In this document: positions 31,545 through 41,324 of the stretch, one piece after another
Numbering within the stretch: position 1 is the first letter of the stretch
Layout of the letters: each line of letters starts with the position of its first letter
Assembly: GCA_963576475.1 (NCBI GenBank)
Contig: OY754978.1
Span: 13,681,718 to 13,745,717, forward strand
DNA from: Molanna angustata
Lineage: Eukaryota > Arthropoda > Insecta > Trichoptera > Molannidae
Reading direction: 5' to 3'
DNA: 64,000 nt
Made by a program: the position numbers and the translations under genes
The notes under the pieces: generated by a model
Told to the model about the DNA's origin: nothing
Databases searched by the model: none
The model's input: only the letters and a program-made list of their open reading frames with translations

Positions 31545-32130
31545 TAGGTTAAAATTAAGACAAAAAACAGCGTTAAGACATAGTACATACAATATTAACA
31601 TAAAGTATTAAGTCCTTCTTCCTGTTGAGTACGTAAGTCTTCCTGAAGAAGAAAACATTTAAAGTTTTTGAAACCGGTAGAAGTTAGTACTCATAGTTAA
31701 GTGGTGTAAACTACGTTAAGTTTATATTATAAATAATTTATAATGTCGCCACAAAGTTATTTTCCTAACATTAACGATAAAGTATTAAGGCCTATTACAT
31801 TTTGTCGTTGTGATTAATATAAAATAATACAATAAGTTTCCAAAAAATCATAAAATATGATCATAGGTTGATATGTAGGTAAGAGCAACATTTCAAGTTT
31901 ACAATGATTCCAAACATAATATTCAGCTAAAAGGAAAAAAAAAGAAAAAAGAGAATTTAATACCGTCAAGGTTTCCTATACTAAGCGGTTATTGATCTTC
32001 TTTTGTATTAAGTATTTAAAGTTAAATGTTATGGAACTGAGGTGAAATATGTTAAACTCTTGAAATCTGTTATTGTGTGTATCGCATATTTTATGAATTA
32101 TCATGTTTTGGTGCGATGAATGTTATTTAT
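31545..32130 (-). mobile_element. LINE 3' end, inverse of 24870-25310
   Basis: The minus strand repeats the 3' part of the LINE at 24427: a degenerate IIHKICDTHN (compare IHRMCDTYN) then 'aaggaaaccttgacgg', 'tgaaatgttgctctt' and the terminal 'gctgttttttgtc' with (AAAT)n. A 164-bp element with its own target duplication is inserted at 31613-31776. Confidence 0.78.
31600..31789. mobile_element. 164-bp insert with 13-bp TSD
   Basis: ataaagtattaag occurs at 31600-31612 and again at 31777-31789. The undisrupted relative at 25225-25245 has a single copy of the corresponding site, which proves insertion of 31613-31776. The insert starts TCCTTCTTCCTG and includes 'gaagaagaaaacattt' and 'gaaaccggtagaag'. 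No inverted ends and no tail are visible, so its class is unknown. Confidence 0.8.
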
Positions 32131-32439
32131 GAATTATGTAAAAATGCGCTCCTCGTCTTCGAATGCAACGTTTAGAGAATTTTTGAGTCAATCGACCACT
32201 TGCTTTTTGAGTTTTGCGAACATAGATATGTACTGGTTGAATTTAATATCCATAATAATTCAAATTATTTTGTATGAATAAATAATAAAATGCAGAGGAA
32301 TGTAGTTTGCTCGAAAGACCTCCCAAAAGGTTAAAAGACATCTGAGAATCCATATCACAAGAGGCAGCGAACTTTGTGCAGTCAACATTATTTATTTAAG
32401 TTTTATTTATTCATATAGACACATGATATCTTGCTAACA

Positions 32440-32665
32440 ATCATTGTCATTATAAGATCGTAAACCCTGACTGGGCCTTGGATAAATCCAGCAATCCCTT
32501 ACATCCTTGCCTTTCTGAAGCCTTCATTACCCAGTTTCTGATTTGCAAAATGTACATAATATCATCGCAGACAGAGTCCAACCATCGCAATTTGGGATGA
32601 AATAAATAACGCTCACAATGTTCACCAATAACCAATGTACTCCTTTTGATAATAGTCAATGTTAT
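32440..32665 (-). pseudogene. LINE C-terminal fragment
   Basis: The 69-codon minus ORF contains PKLRWLDSVCDDI, then IRNWVMKASERQG and LLDLSKAQSG. This matches the usual end of RTE-like insect LINE pol ('RP.LRWLD.V..D', 'W...A.DR..W...L..AKA..G'). Nothing upstream survives. Confidence 0.6.
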
Positions 32666-33054
32666 ATTTTACGATTTTTTTTCCCTTTATTCATTGTATT
32701 TTATTTTAATATATAGCAGACAATTTAATGCTTTTTTAAATGAATATCACATAAGAGGAAACAGCAAAGATCGAAGGAGATAAAATCCTCAATATCATCC
32801 AATTAGGAAGTTAATTCTGTATGGAATGAAGAAACAAGAAAAACAACATCGTATTATCCTTTGTTGAGAAGAAAATGTATTACATATTGTTCATCCTACA
32901 AAGAATCCAATATATTATCATCATATTTTATATCCATTTCGTAAAATATTGGATCAAATATACAGTTATAATCGATACCTTTGAGAACCACTATAGATAA
33001 ACTACAATTATAATCATAATTATTATTAAATTTATATATTTTTTTTATTTAATG

Positions 33055-33254
33055 TAGCTTCTCGGGCAACTAACGGGTGCTATGTCAAATAATAATTTAA
33101 CACGCACCCAATTACAAGTTGCCACATTCTGGAGACTTACAATATTTATCGTTTCACAGATCCAGACTGAAAACACAATTCAAAACTGTGTCTCCACCGG
33201 GAATCGAACCCGGGACCGTTGAATCAGCAGTCAGATACCTAACCAACTGAGCCG

Positions 33255-33258
<4 letters not shown>
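33055..33258 (-). repeat. tRNA-derived SINE, family B
   Basis: On the minus strand: GGCTCAGTTGGTTAGG (A box), CGGTCCCGGGTTCGATTCCC (B box), GGTGGAGACACAG, then 'gtctccagaatgtggcaact' and 'gggtgcgtg'. It is better preserved than the copy at 18188. A (GT)n tract abuts its 5' side. Confidence 0.85.
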
Positions 33259-33334
<76 letters not shown>

Positions 33335-33350
33335 TGTGTGTGTGCTTGAC
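33258..33350. repeat. (GT)n microsatellite
   Basis: About 90 bp of nearly uninterrupted GT dinucleotides lies directly against the head of the SINE. Confidence 0.95.
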
Positions 33351-33839
33351 TGCGTGCGAGCATGCGTGCATGCTTGCGGAAAAATATAAAGCATTGTTTA
33401 TGGATTTAAAACATTATAACTCATTGTTTGTGGATTTAAACTGTGTTTCTACTCGTAATAATTACACTTATGTATGTTACAAAGTTACCAGTTTTAGCGT
33501 TATTTGCCTTCTTGGCCCGGTCGTATTTAATTAGTTAAATATATGGCTAAAACATATGAATTTCCATACATGAGATTGATTAAAATAGCAATTAGTGATT
33601 GAAATATTATAAAAACTGATGGTTGTATGTGCTTCTACAACTAATTTCAAAACAATTTCTTTAATAGGTATTCAATAAATTTCCTGGAATTCACGAAATA
33701 TTCGGTATTCCGAGTATTATATACCTAATATAATAAATATTATAATTTCATTACCTAGAATATTATTTTCATTTTTTATATGGGTTTAAGAGCGTACGCT
33801 TCCCACTGGCCATGTAATAGAAATTCAGTGTTAACATTT

Positions 33840-33859
33840 TATTTTATTTTATTTATTTA

Positions 33860-33890
<31 letters not shown>

Positions 33891-34230
33891 TATACAGAGA
33901 CACCAACAGAACACTGAACAACACAAACAAAAAAAACATGAAACAAAAAAATAGAATCTCCAGTGCTCCAATAACAGGTATCTCCCGCATGGCTATTGTG
34001 CATAATTAGGTAGGTACAATCAACGTCTCCTGACCATTCAAATTATAAAAAAGACATTACTTTGCACTGTTAAAAGGAAAGTTTAAAATATACATATACA
34101 TATATAAAGGCAAACAAAAAGAAAACAAATGATGAACTACCTAAAAAGATCAAACAAAAAAAGAAGGAATAATTGAAATGAGACAAAAAAAAATAGATTT
34201 TAGGATTTAAAGGATAAAAATAAGCAATTT
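33840..34230 (-). mobile_element. Probable LINE 3'UTR with (ATTT)n end
   Basis: A (TTTA)n run at 33845-33890 followed by A-rich non-coding sequence has the layout of the minus-strand LINE 3' ends at 11162 and 37153. No coding part is present, so the family is not certain. Confidence 0.4.
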
Positions 34231-34294
34231 AACAAAGATCAATTTCTATAAAATATGTACGTCATTGTCATTACCTACATTAAATTGTCACAAC

Positions 34295-34363
34295 GATTCA
34301 GACGCAACGTCTGAATCTACCAATACAATGACACTCTGACACGGCAGAATGTCACTGTATTGG
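34295..34363. repeat. Two adjacent hairpins
   Basis: gattcagacg-caa-cgtctgaatc (34295-34317) is a perfect 10-bp-arm palindrome. It is followed by ccaatacaatgacactctg facing cagaatgtcactgtattgg (34320-34363), a near-perfect 19-bp inverted repeat. It may be a foldback MITE remnant. Confidence 0.7.
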
Positions 34364-35045
34364 CAGGTGCCTACGCGAGTGGAATGTAACGACAGTCAAT
34401 AAATAACGTCGCGGACAATATCGCGAACTCGGCAACATGCCCGTCTAACTAGAATATTTTAAGTAAGACTTATAAGTAATATGTTGTCGAATTTGCTGGT
34501 TTATATGTCGTACTATACACGTGTTAGTTAGGAAACAAACAGTTTAATACAATATAAGGAAAAGCAATAAAATATTAACAACTAGGTATGCCATATTATT
34601 ACTATTGCCGGAATCTATAAAAGAAAAGATTGGGATTTTTTCAAAAAATCCTAGTCCATCAATAAAATTTCATAATATTCTCTATACATGTTCATAACAG
34701 ATAAGCTGCAAATTATTTCTTTTGATAAAAATGCAAAATTGTAGGGATACACATCAATATCAAAGTGACGTTTGGTATATTTCGTGTATACAACAAAAAC
34801 TTAAAATTTCATCGTCATAATCAAATTTAACACTTAATTACACTGACACATTTATATATGCAATTTCACACATCATTCACACAATATCTCACCATAATAT
34901 GTAACCATTCCTAATATATCTTAATATACTACAATAACTTCAGCGACAACCTGTAATTGGCTTTATTCTTAATCAAATTATCTTTATGTTTTATAATTTA
35001 TTATATGCTGTATGTTGTCCTTTTAAATAAATAAATTATTTTATA

Positions 35046-35418
35046 ACCATAGCGCAGGTTTCAATAAGGGACATAATTCAGAATGTTATGATAAGACAAA
35101 TAACCAAAGTAGCCGATGTAGCGGAAAGGGTCGCTGGTCTTAAGTGGAGCTGGGCTGGGCATATTGCCAGATGCCAGGATTCACGATGGACCAAAAAGAT
35201 CTTAGAATGGCGACCGAGAAAAAGCCGAAGAGGTGTCGGCAGACCCCAGGCAAGGTGGTCTGATGACAGCAAGAAATGTGCCGGAGGGAGATGGATGTAG
35301 TGTGCCCAAGACAGGGAGTTGTGGAGGATCAAGGGGGAGGCCCATGTCCAAGAATGGATGAAAACAGGCTGAAAAAGAAGAAAGAGAAGAAGAAGCGCAG
35401 GTTATTACCATAGCGCAG
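35046..35418 (+). pseudogene. RTE-like LINE tail with 12-bp TSD
   Basis: accatagcgcag flanks the insert (35046-35057 and 35407-35418). The plus strand encodes NVMIRQITKVADVAERVAGL, KWSWAGHIARCQDSRWTKK and GVGRPQARWSDD, then a stop where related copies have further coding, and ELWRIKGEAHVQEW in the continuing frame. It ends in a (GAA)-rich tail. It is closely related to the copy at 39650-40172. Confidence 0.85.
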
Positions 35419-35489
35419 CCTCTTCCAACTAACTAATGTTAGTTGATGTTAGAGCAAAGAAAAATGGAGAGTTGCGGCTGAACTGTTGC

Positions 35490-35740
35490 AGAGAATTATT
35501 GCAACGAAGGAAAAGGATGAGATGATGGAGGAAAGATGAAATAAATAAATATTGCTGTGCAATGTAATGCCATTAATTTGGCGGGAACATACACAGCAAA
35601 GAAGAGAAGAGGTTTTTTAGCCGGTATGAGTCCGGCACTACCCCAAAAGGGTGTCCATGAAGGATATTCATTCAAGACGAAGAAGAGATTTAATTTGCGC
35701 AGCCTTCTAGTATAGTCGATTGGTTTTCTCATCATACTTA
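35490..35740 (-). repeat. Dispersed repeat shared with 51400-51480
   Basis: The minus strand reads DYTRRLRKLNLFFVLNE; the plus strand at 51420-51475 reads DCTRRLRELNLLFDLNE. The matching DNA suggests a common LINE-associated segment; whether it is coding is unknown. Confidence 0.5.
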
Positions 35741-35949
35741 AAGTTACGCGAATTTAAGTGACGACTGGCATCCGTGCCTCGGCGGGTGTCCATCGACCTT
35801 TGACGATCTTAGGTATATAAATATATTTTTTACAACTACTCTTATTTCAAATTCATCTTCTTTTATATGAAGAAGACCACCAGTCAATATAATTACTACG
35901 CCTCGCGACGTTATTGTCACAGGTCTGGCAGAAGGGAAGAGGCAGCACA

Positions 35950-37150
35950 ATTAGACTTAACACACGGCGATCAACAAGGATCCCTGGCGCGTCTCTACCT
36001 TGCATAGGTATGATACATGGCCGCCAAATTCCTCATTAAGAGCCCGTCATCTCGAGGCAGTATTCTAAAACAGCAAAGAAATTGGAGTGTCTATAGGTAT
36101 ACTTATAATTACACAAACGCTGTCTCAATCGCTGAAATGAAACGAACTACCATATATTCTGAATCAATTTTATGAATCAGCCTTTATTATCAATTTCACT
36201 CAGTCGTTGAAGAGTTCATTATTTGCCGTTGCCAAAATTTGATTGATCTTGTCAATTACTTAGCTTCGTTCGGCCCATTCTATTAAAGATGGGGTGAAGG
36301 GATTTTTTCTCTCTTCTTATTATCATTCAATTGGTTCAACTTAATAAAATGTTTTACGAACCAGCGGTCTCGAGCGATTTATTGAAGCGTTATGCCAAAC
36401 CCTAGGGCCAATTAAAATTTCATCACATTTAGAGTTGGTAAATAAGTATTCAACGAATCACTGACCTTACCTTACGAATAAAATTCCACGAAGGGACTTT
36501 CGCTTCAAAGAATTTAAAAAATAAAGATTTAAAATCAACATCTTAGGGGTAAACACGTGTAACTACATAACTACTTTTCTACTTCACCCTAATTATAATA
36601 CATATTTTTTTTAAATATATTAAATTTAAATCTTTTCTTTTTTAAAACCATCGTCAACATTAAACAAATGATGTGGGTGAAATAATCACAAAAGATTTCT
36701 AAGAGAATTTTTCACCAAAGATATCTTAAACTTGAAATATGATTTCGTTTTTTTTTTGGGAAAAGTAGCATTGTGGCGTCATTAGAAATTTTCAAAACTG
36801 TATAATTATTTTGTCAATACCACTTCTGAGGATTGATATTATCACCTATTTTGAAGAACAAAGTCGTAAGATACATAGAATAAAAGCAGTCGGTTCTGGA
36901 AACTTGTTGATAATATTAGATTTAAGAAGTGGTAGGTACCTATTTAAAAATAATTTTTTAGTTTTACAGACATGTATTACAAATATTAATACAACTTACG
37001 AGTGATAGGGACAGCAACAGAATTGCTTAGAATAATGTAAGAAATCTTCATAATCGCTCTTATTTCCTACTTGATAATTTCCTTATACTACCATTATTAA
37101 ATATTTTACTAGAATATTTTGTAACACACTAAATATCAAGATTTTGGTTT
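35950..37150. other. No gene recognised
   Basis: No motif, repeat partner or splice-flanked ORF found. Confidence 0.4.
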
Positions 37151-37152
37151 TG

Positions 37153-38045
37153 ATTTAATTTTATTTATTTATTTATTTATATAACACTTCTTTGTACATA
37201 CATAAAATTACATAGTACAAATGGCGGACTTATTGCCTGGAGGCAATTTCTTCCAGTCAACCATCTGAGATTAAAAGTACATAACATAGTTTCGGCATAT
37301 ACATAAATAACACAACCAGTATAAGACAACAAAACAAAAAGTGAAAAATTACACAAATTCAGAAAGGAGAGGAAAATCAGAAAGGAAAGGGAGAGGATGA
37401 GGAGCGATCAAAATGGATGGAAAGTGAAATTGGGATATATGTTCGTTATGGAATTGAGAGGAAGAGTGAGCATTTAAGACGAGATTTGAAAATTGGAAGT
37501 GATGTGGCAGTTCTAATATCAAATGCTAAATTGTTCCACAGCCGGGCAGCATGAATAGTGAAGGAAGATGAATAGTATTCTGTAACGTGAGGTGGGATGG
37601 CAAGGGTTCTTTCTTCTCTAGACCGAAGTGGGAGTCCATGAGAGGCCAACGGTTGAAATCTTTCTTTCAGATATGTGGGGGCATTCGGATTGTTTAATAC
37701 ATTAAACAGGAGGCAGAGGGTGTGCTGATCTCGGCGCAGATGGATGGGAAGCCATTTGAGTTGTTTGCGAAGATGCGATATATGATCGTACTTACGGAGG
37801 TTAAATATGAATCGTATGCAGACATTTTGTAGACGATCTAGTTTGTTAAGATGTTCTTGATTGAGATCTAAGTAGCAAATGTCAGCATAGTCAAGAATAG
37901 GGAGAAGTAGAGTTTGCGCAAGTTTTATTTTAATAATGGTTGGAAGGAATTTTCGAAGTCTTTTCAGAGAGTGGATACTACGAAAAACCTTGTGGCTAAC
38001 CTCATTGACTTGTTCAGTCCAAGATAAATGCTGGTAATCTGTTAA
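37153..38045 (-). pseudogene. CR1-like LINE, 5'-truncated, open C-terminus
   Basis: The minus strand is open for about 198 codons from near 38039 to the stop at 37446. It reads WTEQVNEVSHKVFRSIHSLK, LLPILDYADICYLDLN, LQNVCIRFIFNLRKYDHI, LKWLPIHLRRDQHTLCLLF, NVLNNPNAPTYLKERF, then EYYSSSFTIHAARLWNNLAF and the terminal FKSRLKCSL. This is the region after the catalytic RT box in CR1-like LINEs of insects (Zenon-like by memory). The 3'UTR includes the hairpin attgcc-tcca-ggcaat at about 37233 and ends in (AAAT)n at 37155-37180. The catalytic part is absent, but the remaining frame is unbroken, so it is fairly young. Confidence 0.85.
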
Positions 38046-38224
38046 TCTGTTTTTTTTTTAATTTAATAGCAACAGCAAGATCTTTTTAGAAATATTTACA
38101 GTACAGTTTGTAGATTGTGTATAATTCTCCTTTTCCATTGTGCATATTCAGTAATATCAATATAAAATTAATGGATTTTGGAAAAGTCCTAAATCTTGAC
38201 TGAGCAGGAAAAGCTTCTTATATG

Positions 38225-38505
38225 CCAACGAGATGCCTCGAAAATTTATCCTTCCCTCAGGTCACAACTTGTTGTGGCAAACTGAGAAGTCTCTGAACAG
38301 ACTGAGGACTGAGTCTATTCAGAAATCTGACTAGGTGGGGTTTCTTGCACTAGGGAAAACCAACAACCTGTGATAGCTGTCTCACAAGTCAGACCAACTT
38401 TACCATGAACGATATAATGGTTACAGAAGACAATGGTTGTACTATTGAGGTCGCTAGGCACTGGTATGGAATGATAAGAATGCGTTGCTGAAACGATATA
38501 ACAAG
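38225..38505 (+). pseudogene. Old remnant of a LINE like 27241-30393
   Basis: The plus strand contains EKSLNRLRTE, VGFLALGK, a damaged segment, then W at the end of ARHWYG. The intact protein at 27319 has WKSLNRLRTG, WGMLEAD and AANYW in the same order. It is frame-broken and strongly diverged. Confidence 0.45.
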
Positions 38506-38519
38506 AAATTTCAAACAAA

Positions 38520-39645
38520 GGGAACTGTAACACTTTGATTTGATTTGTCTACCCTAAAGGGTCACGGCGTGATAGAATAAAGGTTTCTTTTTTACTTTGT
38601 CATGCCATCTCAGGTTCATCCAAGGTCAGCTTTAACCTACGCGTAATTAAAAAAGCTGTCGGACGTTTGCACTCCAATCAATTTATGGATATTTGTCTTC
38701 GCAAACTATAGCTACATTTCTTTATTTATGTCATTCAAAAATAAAATCACTCATTTCTAAGTTATTACTCATATAATATTTTACATATTTATTAACTTTT
38801 TGGTCACCTTGCTGTTTTGTTTTTGGACTTTCGTTTTTGGGTAAATTAGTACTACACTGGATGGGTACCTTGCATTTGTGGGGTGACAATATTATTGTTG
38901 CTGAATAGGTGTGAGGTACCCGACTGTGTTTACTAGCAACATGTATATTTGTGAATGATGTCGCACTAATTGTGTGAAATCGCCAACCTCGAAACAGGCA
39001 TAGTCCTAGTGACTTAGGGGATTATGTGATTTAAGTTATAAAATATTAAATGTAAGATAAATAAAAGGAATATGATATATATTGGTATATATATATTTTT
39101 TTTCTTTCAAATATTTGTTTGGTCTCTGTATCTTTAATATTTGAGATAAGTTTATTGAAATAATTATATGTGAAATTTATAATATTATGTGAAAGAGAGA
39201 ATCTGCTCTGCCAAAAAACTGCTTTTCAGTTTGGCGGGAAAATAAAAATGTATTACTTTTTATTAAAAAATAAATATGTTAAAAAAAAATGTATGGGTAT
39301 ATGTTAGTATGTATCATAAAACTCCATTCCCCTCTGACTCATCTCTATTTGATTTGTTTCATACTATCGTCAAATTAGGTACATGTCCATTGTATGATCG
39401 ATATATGATTCTGTTTGTTTTATTGTGTCGGGAGACAAAATCTTTTGACAATAAAACCTACATTTTGCGAGAAATTACACATCTGCCGCCTTCCTTCAAA
39501 TGCCAATAAACAAATAAAAAACGATTTTTCCTCTACGCTACCGACGAAATAATGGAAAGTCGTGATATTACAATATATAAGAGTATTTTTTTTTATTTAA
39601 TTAAATTTAAATACTCCCATTATTTAAAAAAGAAGCTATTCGATG
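38520..39645. other. No gene recognised
   Basis: No supported coding region. A pyrimidine-rich segment and a short (TA) run at about 39090 are present. No named repeat. Confidence 0.35.
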
Positions 39646-39649
39646 CATG

Positions 39650-40172
39650 TATTCTCCCAGTGTTCACTTATGGAATGGAAACATCGGTCCTAACAAAACG
39701 AATAATACACAAACTGTTAGTGTTAGTGTAGGTAAGCTGTTAGTGACACAGAGAGCTATGGAGAGAACGTTGCTAGGTATTTCAATAACGTACAGAATTC
39801 AGAATGTCATGATAAGAGAAAGAACCCAAGTAGCTGATGAAGCGGAAAGGGTCGCTGATCTTAAGTGAAGCTGGGCTGGACATATTTCCAGATGCCAGGA
39901 TTCACGATGGACCAAAACGATCTTAGAATGGCGACCGAGAACAAACCGAAGAGGTGTCGGCAGACCCCAGGCAAGGTGGTCTGATGACATCAAGAAATGT
40001 ACCAGGAAGACCAAGGACTCCGTGGATGGACAAGGTCGATGCGGATGCATCCGCAGCATATATAGGAAATGGAGAACGAGGGCCAACGGGTAGACGGGAA
40101 TGGAGGAGGCTCCTGGATTCAATCAAGGCCCACCCAGAGCTGTCAAGCTTATGATGATGATGATGATGATAC
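39650..40172 (+). pseudogene. RTE-like LINE tail with (GAT)n end
   Basis: The plus strand encodes LFDACILPVFTYGMETSVLT, a divergent stretch, RAMERTLLGISITYRIQNVM, then a stop inside LK(*)SWAGHISRCQDSRWTK and RGVGRPQARWSDDIKK. It ends in (GAT)n at 40152-40170. It is the same family as 35046-35418 but begins further upstream. Dead. Confidence 0.8.
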
Positions 40173-40403
40173 CTCTGTACAGCCCAACAAGATTTATCAA
40201 TTTCGTACTGTAACTATGAACTTATTTTGATAAATGAAATTATAAAATTGTTATAATTTCATTAGTCAAAATTTTTATTTGTTGTTTGAAACATGTACCT
40301 ATCTATACAATATGTAATACCTTACCCATAAAAGCGCATACAGGTATTGTATTTTTTTAAGAAAAACATATAGGTAGTATTAGGTATTTATAATAATGTA
40401 ATA

Positions 40404-41289
40404 GAGAGTTTAGTGTTGGCCACAACCAATTCGATCATTTTGCTGAAATTCCCGTACAGTTATACAAACAACACAATAATATCGTCAATAACAGGATACT
40501 AAATTGTGTAGGAGGGTGTTTTATTATTATATGTAGGTATTGTTGATAAATTTGTTTTTTAGTTCACAGTGTGTAGGTAAGTACCTACCTACGTTTACTT
40601 TATTGTGAATTTCTTTTTTCATAACTGTTTTACGTATAACATTGAATTATATACATTTCATGAAAACAGAGTTATTAACACATCAAAATAGTTTAATTCA
40701 ATAAATCCGGATATGTCTGTATGTCAGTAGGTACCTACGTATCTGTGAATTATCGCATAGTTTACTTATTATGCCATTCATAGAGATTATCGGCTCACAT
40801 AATGAATAATCACTCAATGTATTTTCGCATAGTTCACTTATTATGCCATTCATAGAGATTATCGACTTACATAATGAATAATCACTTAATGTATTTTCGC
40901 AAAGTTCACTTATTATGCCATTCATAAAAATTATCGGCTCACTTAATTAATAATCATTTAATGAATTTACGCATAGTTCACTTATTATGCCATTCATAGA
41001 GATTATCGGCTCACTAAATGAATAATCATTTAATGAATTTGCGCATAGATCACTTATTATGCCCTTCATAGAGATATCGGCTCACTCAATGCATAATTAT
41101 TTAATGAATTTACGCAAAGATCACTTTATTTATTTTAAACTTGAATTATTATATATCGGGAAAACTTTTCCTAATAAGACGTTTTTTTAGGATTAATAAA
41201 ACAATTGTTGACAAAGACAAACTATTCCAATCATACAAATTGCCAAGTATAGGAATAAACGAGTGGGTTGTGGCCAACACTAAACTCTC
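40404..41289. mobile_element. Inverted-repeat element with internal minisatellite
   Basis: A perfect 24-bp inverted repeat bounds the region: gagagtttagtgttggccac... at 40404-40427 and its complement at 41266-41289. The 886-bp interior contains the 72-bp tandem array. No ORF codes for a transposase. A similar single end occurs at 60927-60957 (gagtgggttgtggtcaacgc), so the end sequence is dispersed. No target duplication was identified. Confidence 0.7.
40754..41127. repeat. 72-bp tandem repeat, about 5 copies
   Basis: Units start with CGCA(T/A)AG at 40754, 40826, 40898, 40970, 41042 and 41113, spacing 72, 72, 72, 72, 71. Each holds 'cacttattatgccattcata' and a variable 'atgaataatca.t.aatg' part. 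The repeated translation is an artefact of the period being a multiple of three. Confidence 0.92.
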
Positions 41290-41324
41290 CACACCACAAA
41301 TATTGACAATGAAATATTTTATTC

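Noticed and set aside
33154..33534. ORFs of repeating Cys-Val or His-Thr
   Set aside because: Translations of the (GT)n tract.
40698..40925. Repeat protein MNGIISELCENTLSDYSLC
   Set aside because: It arises from the 72-bp tandem repeat, whose period is a multiple of three.
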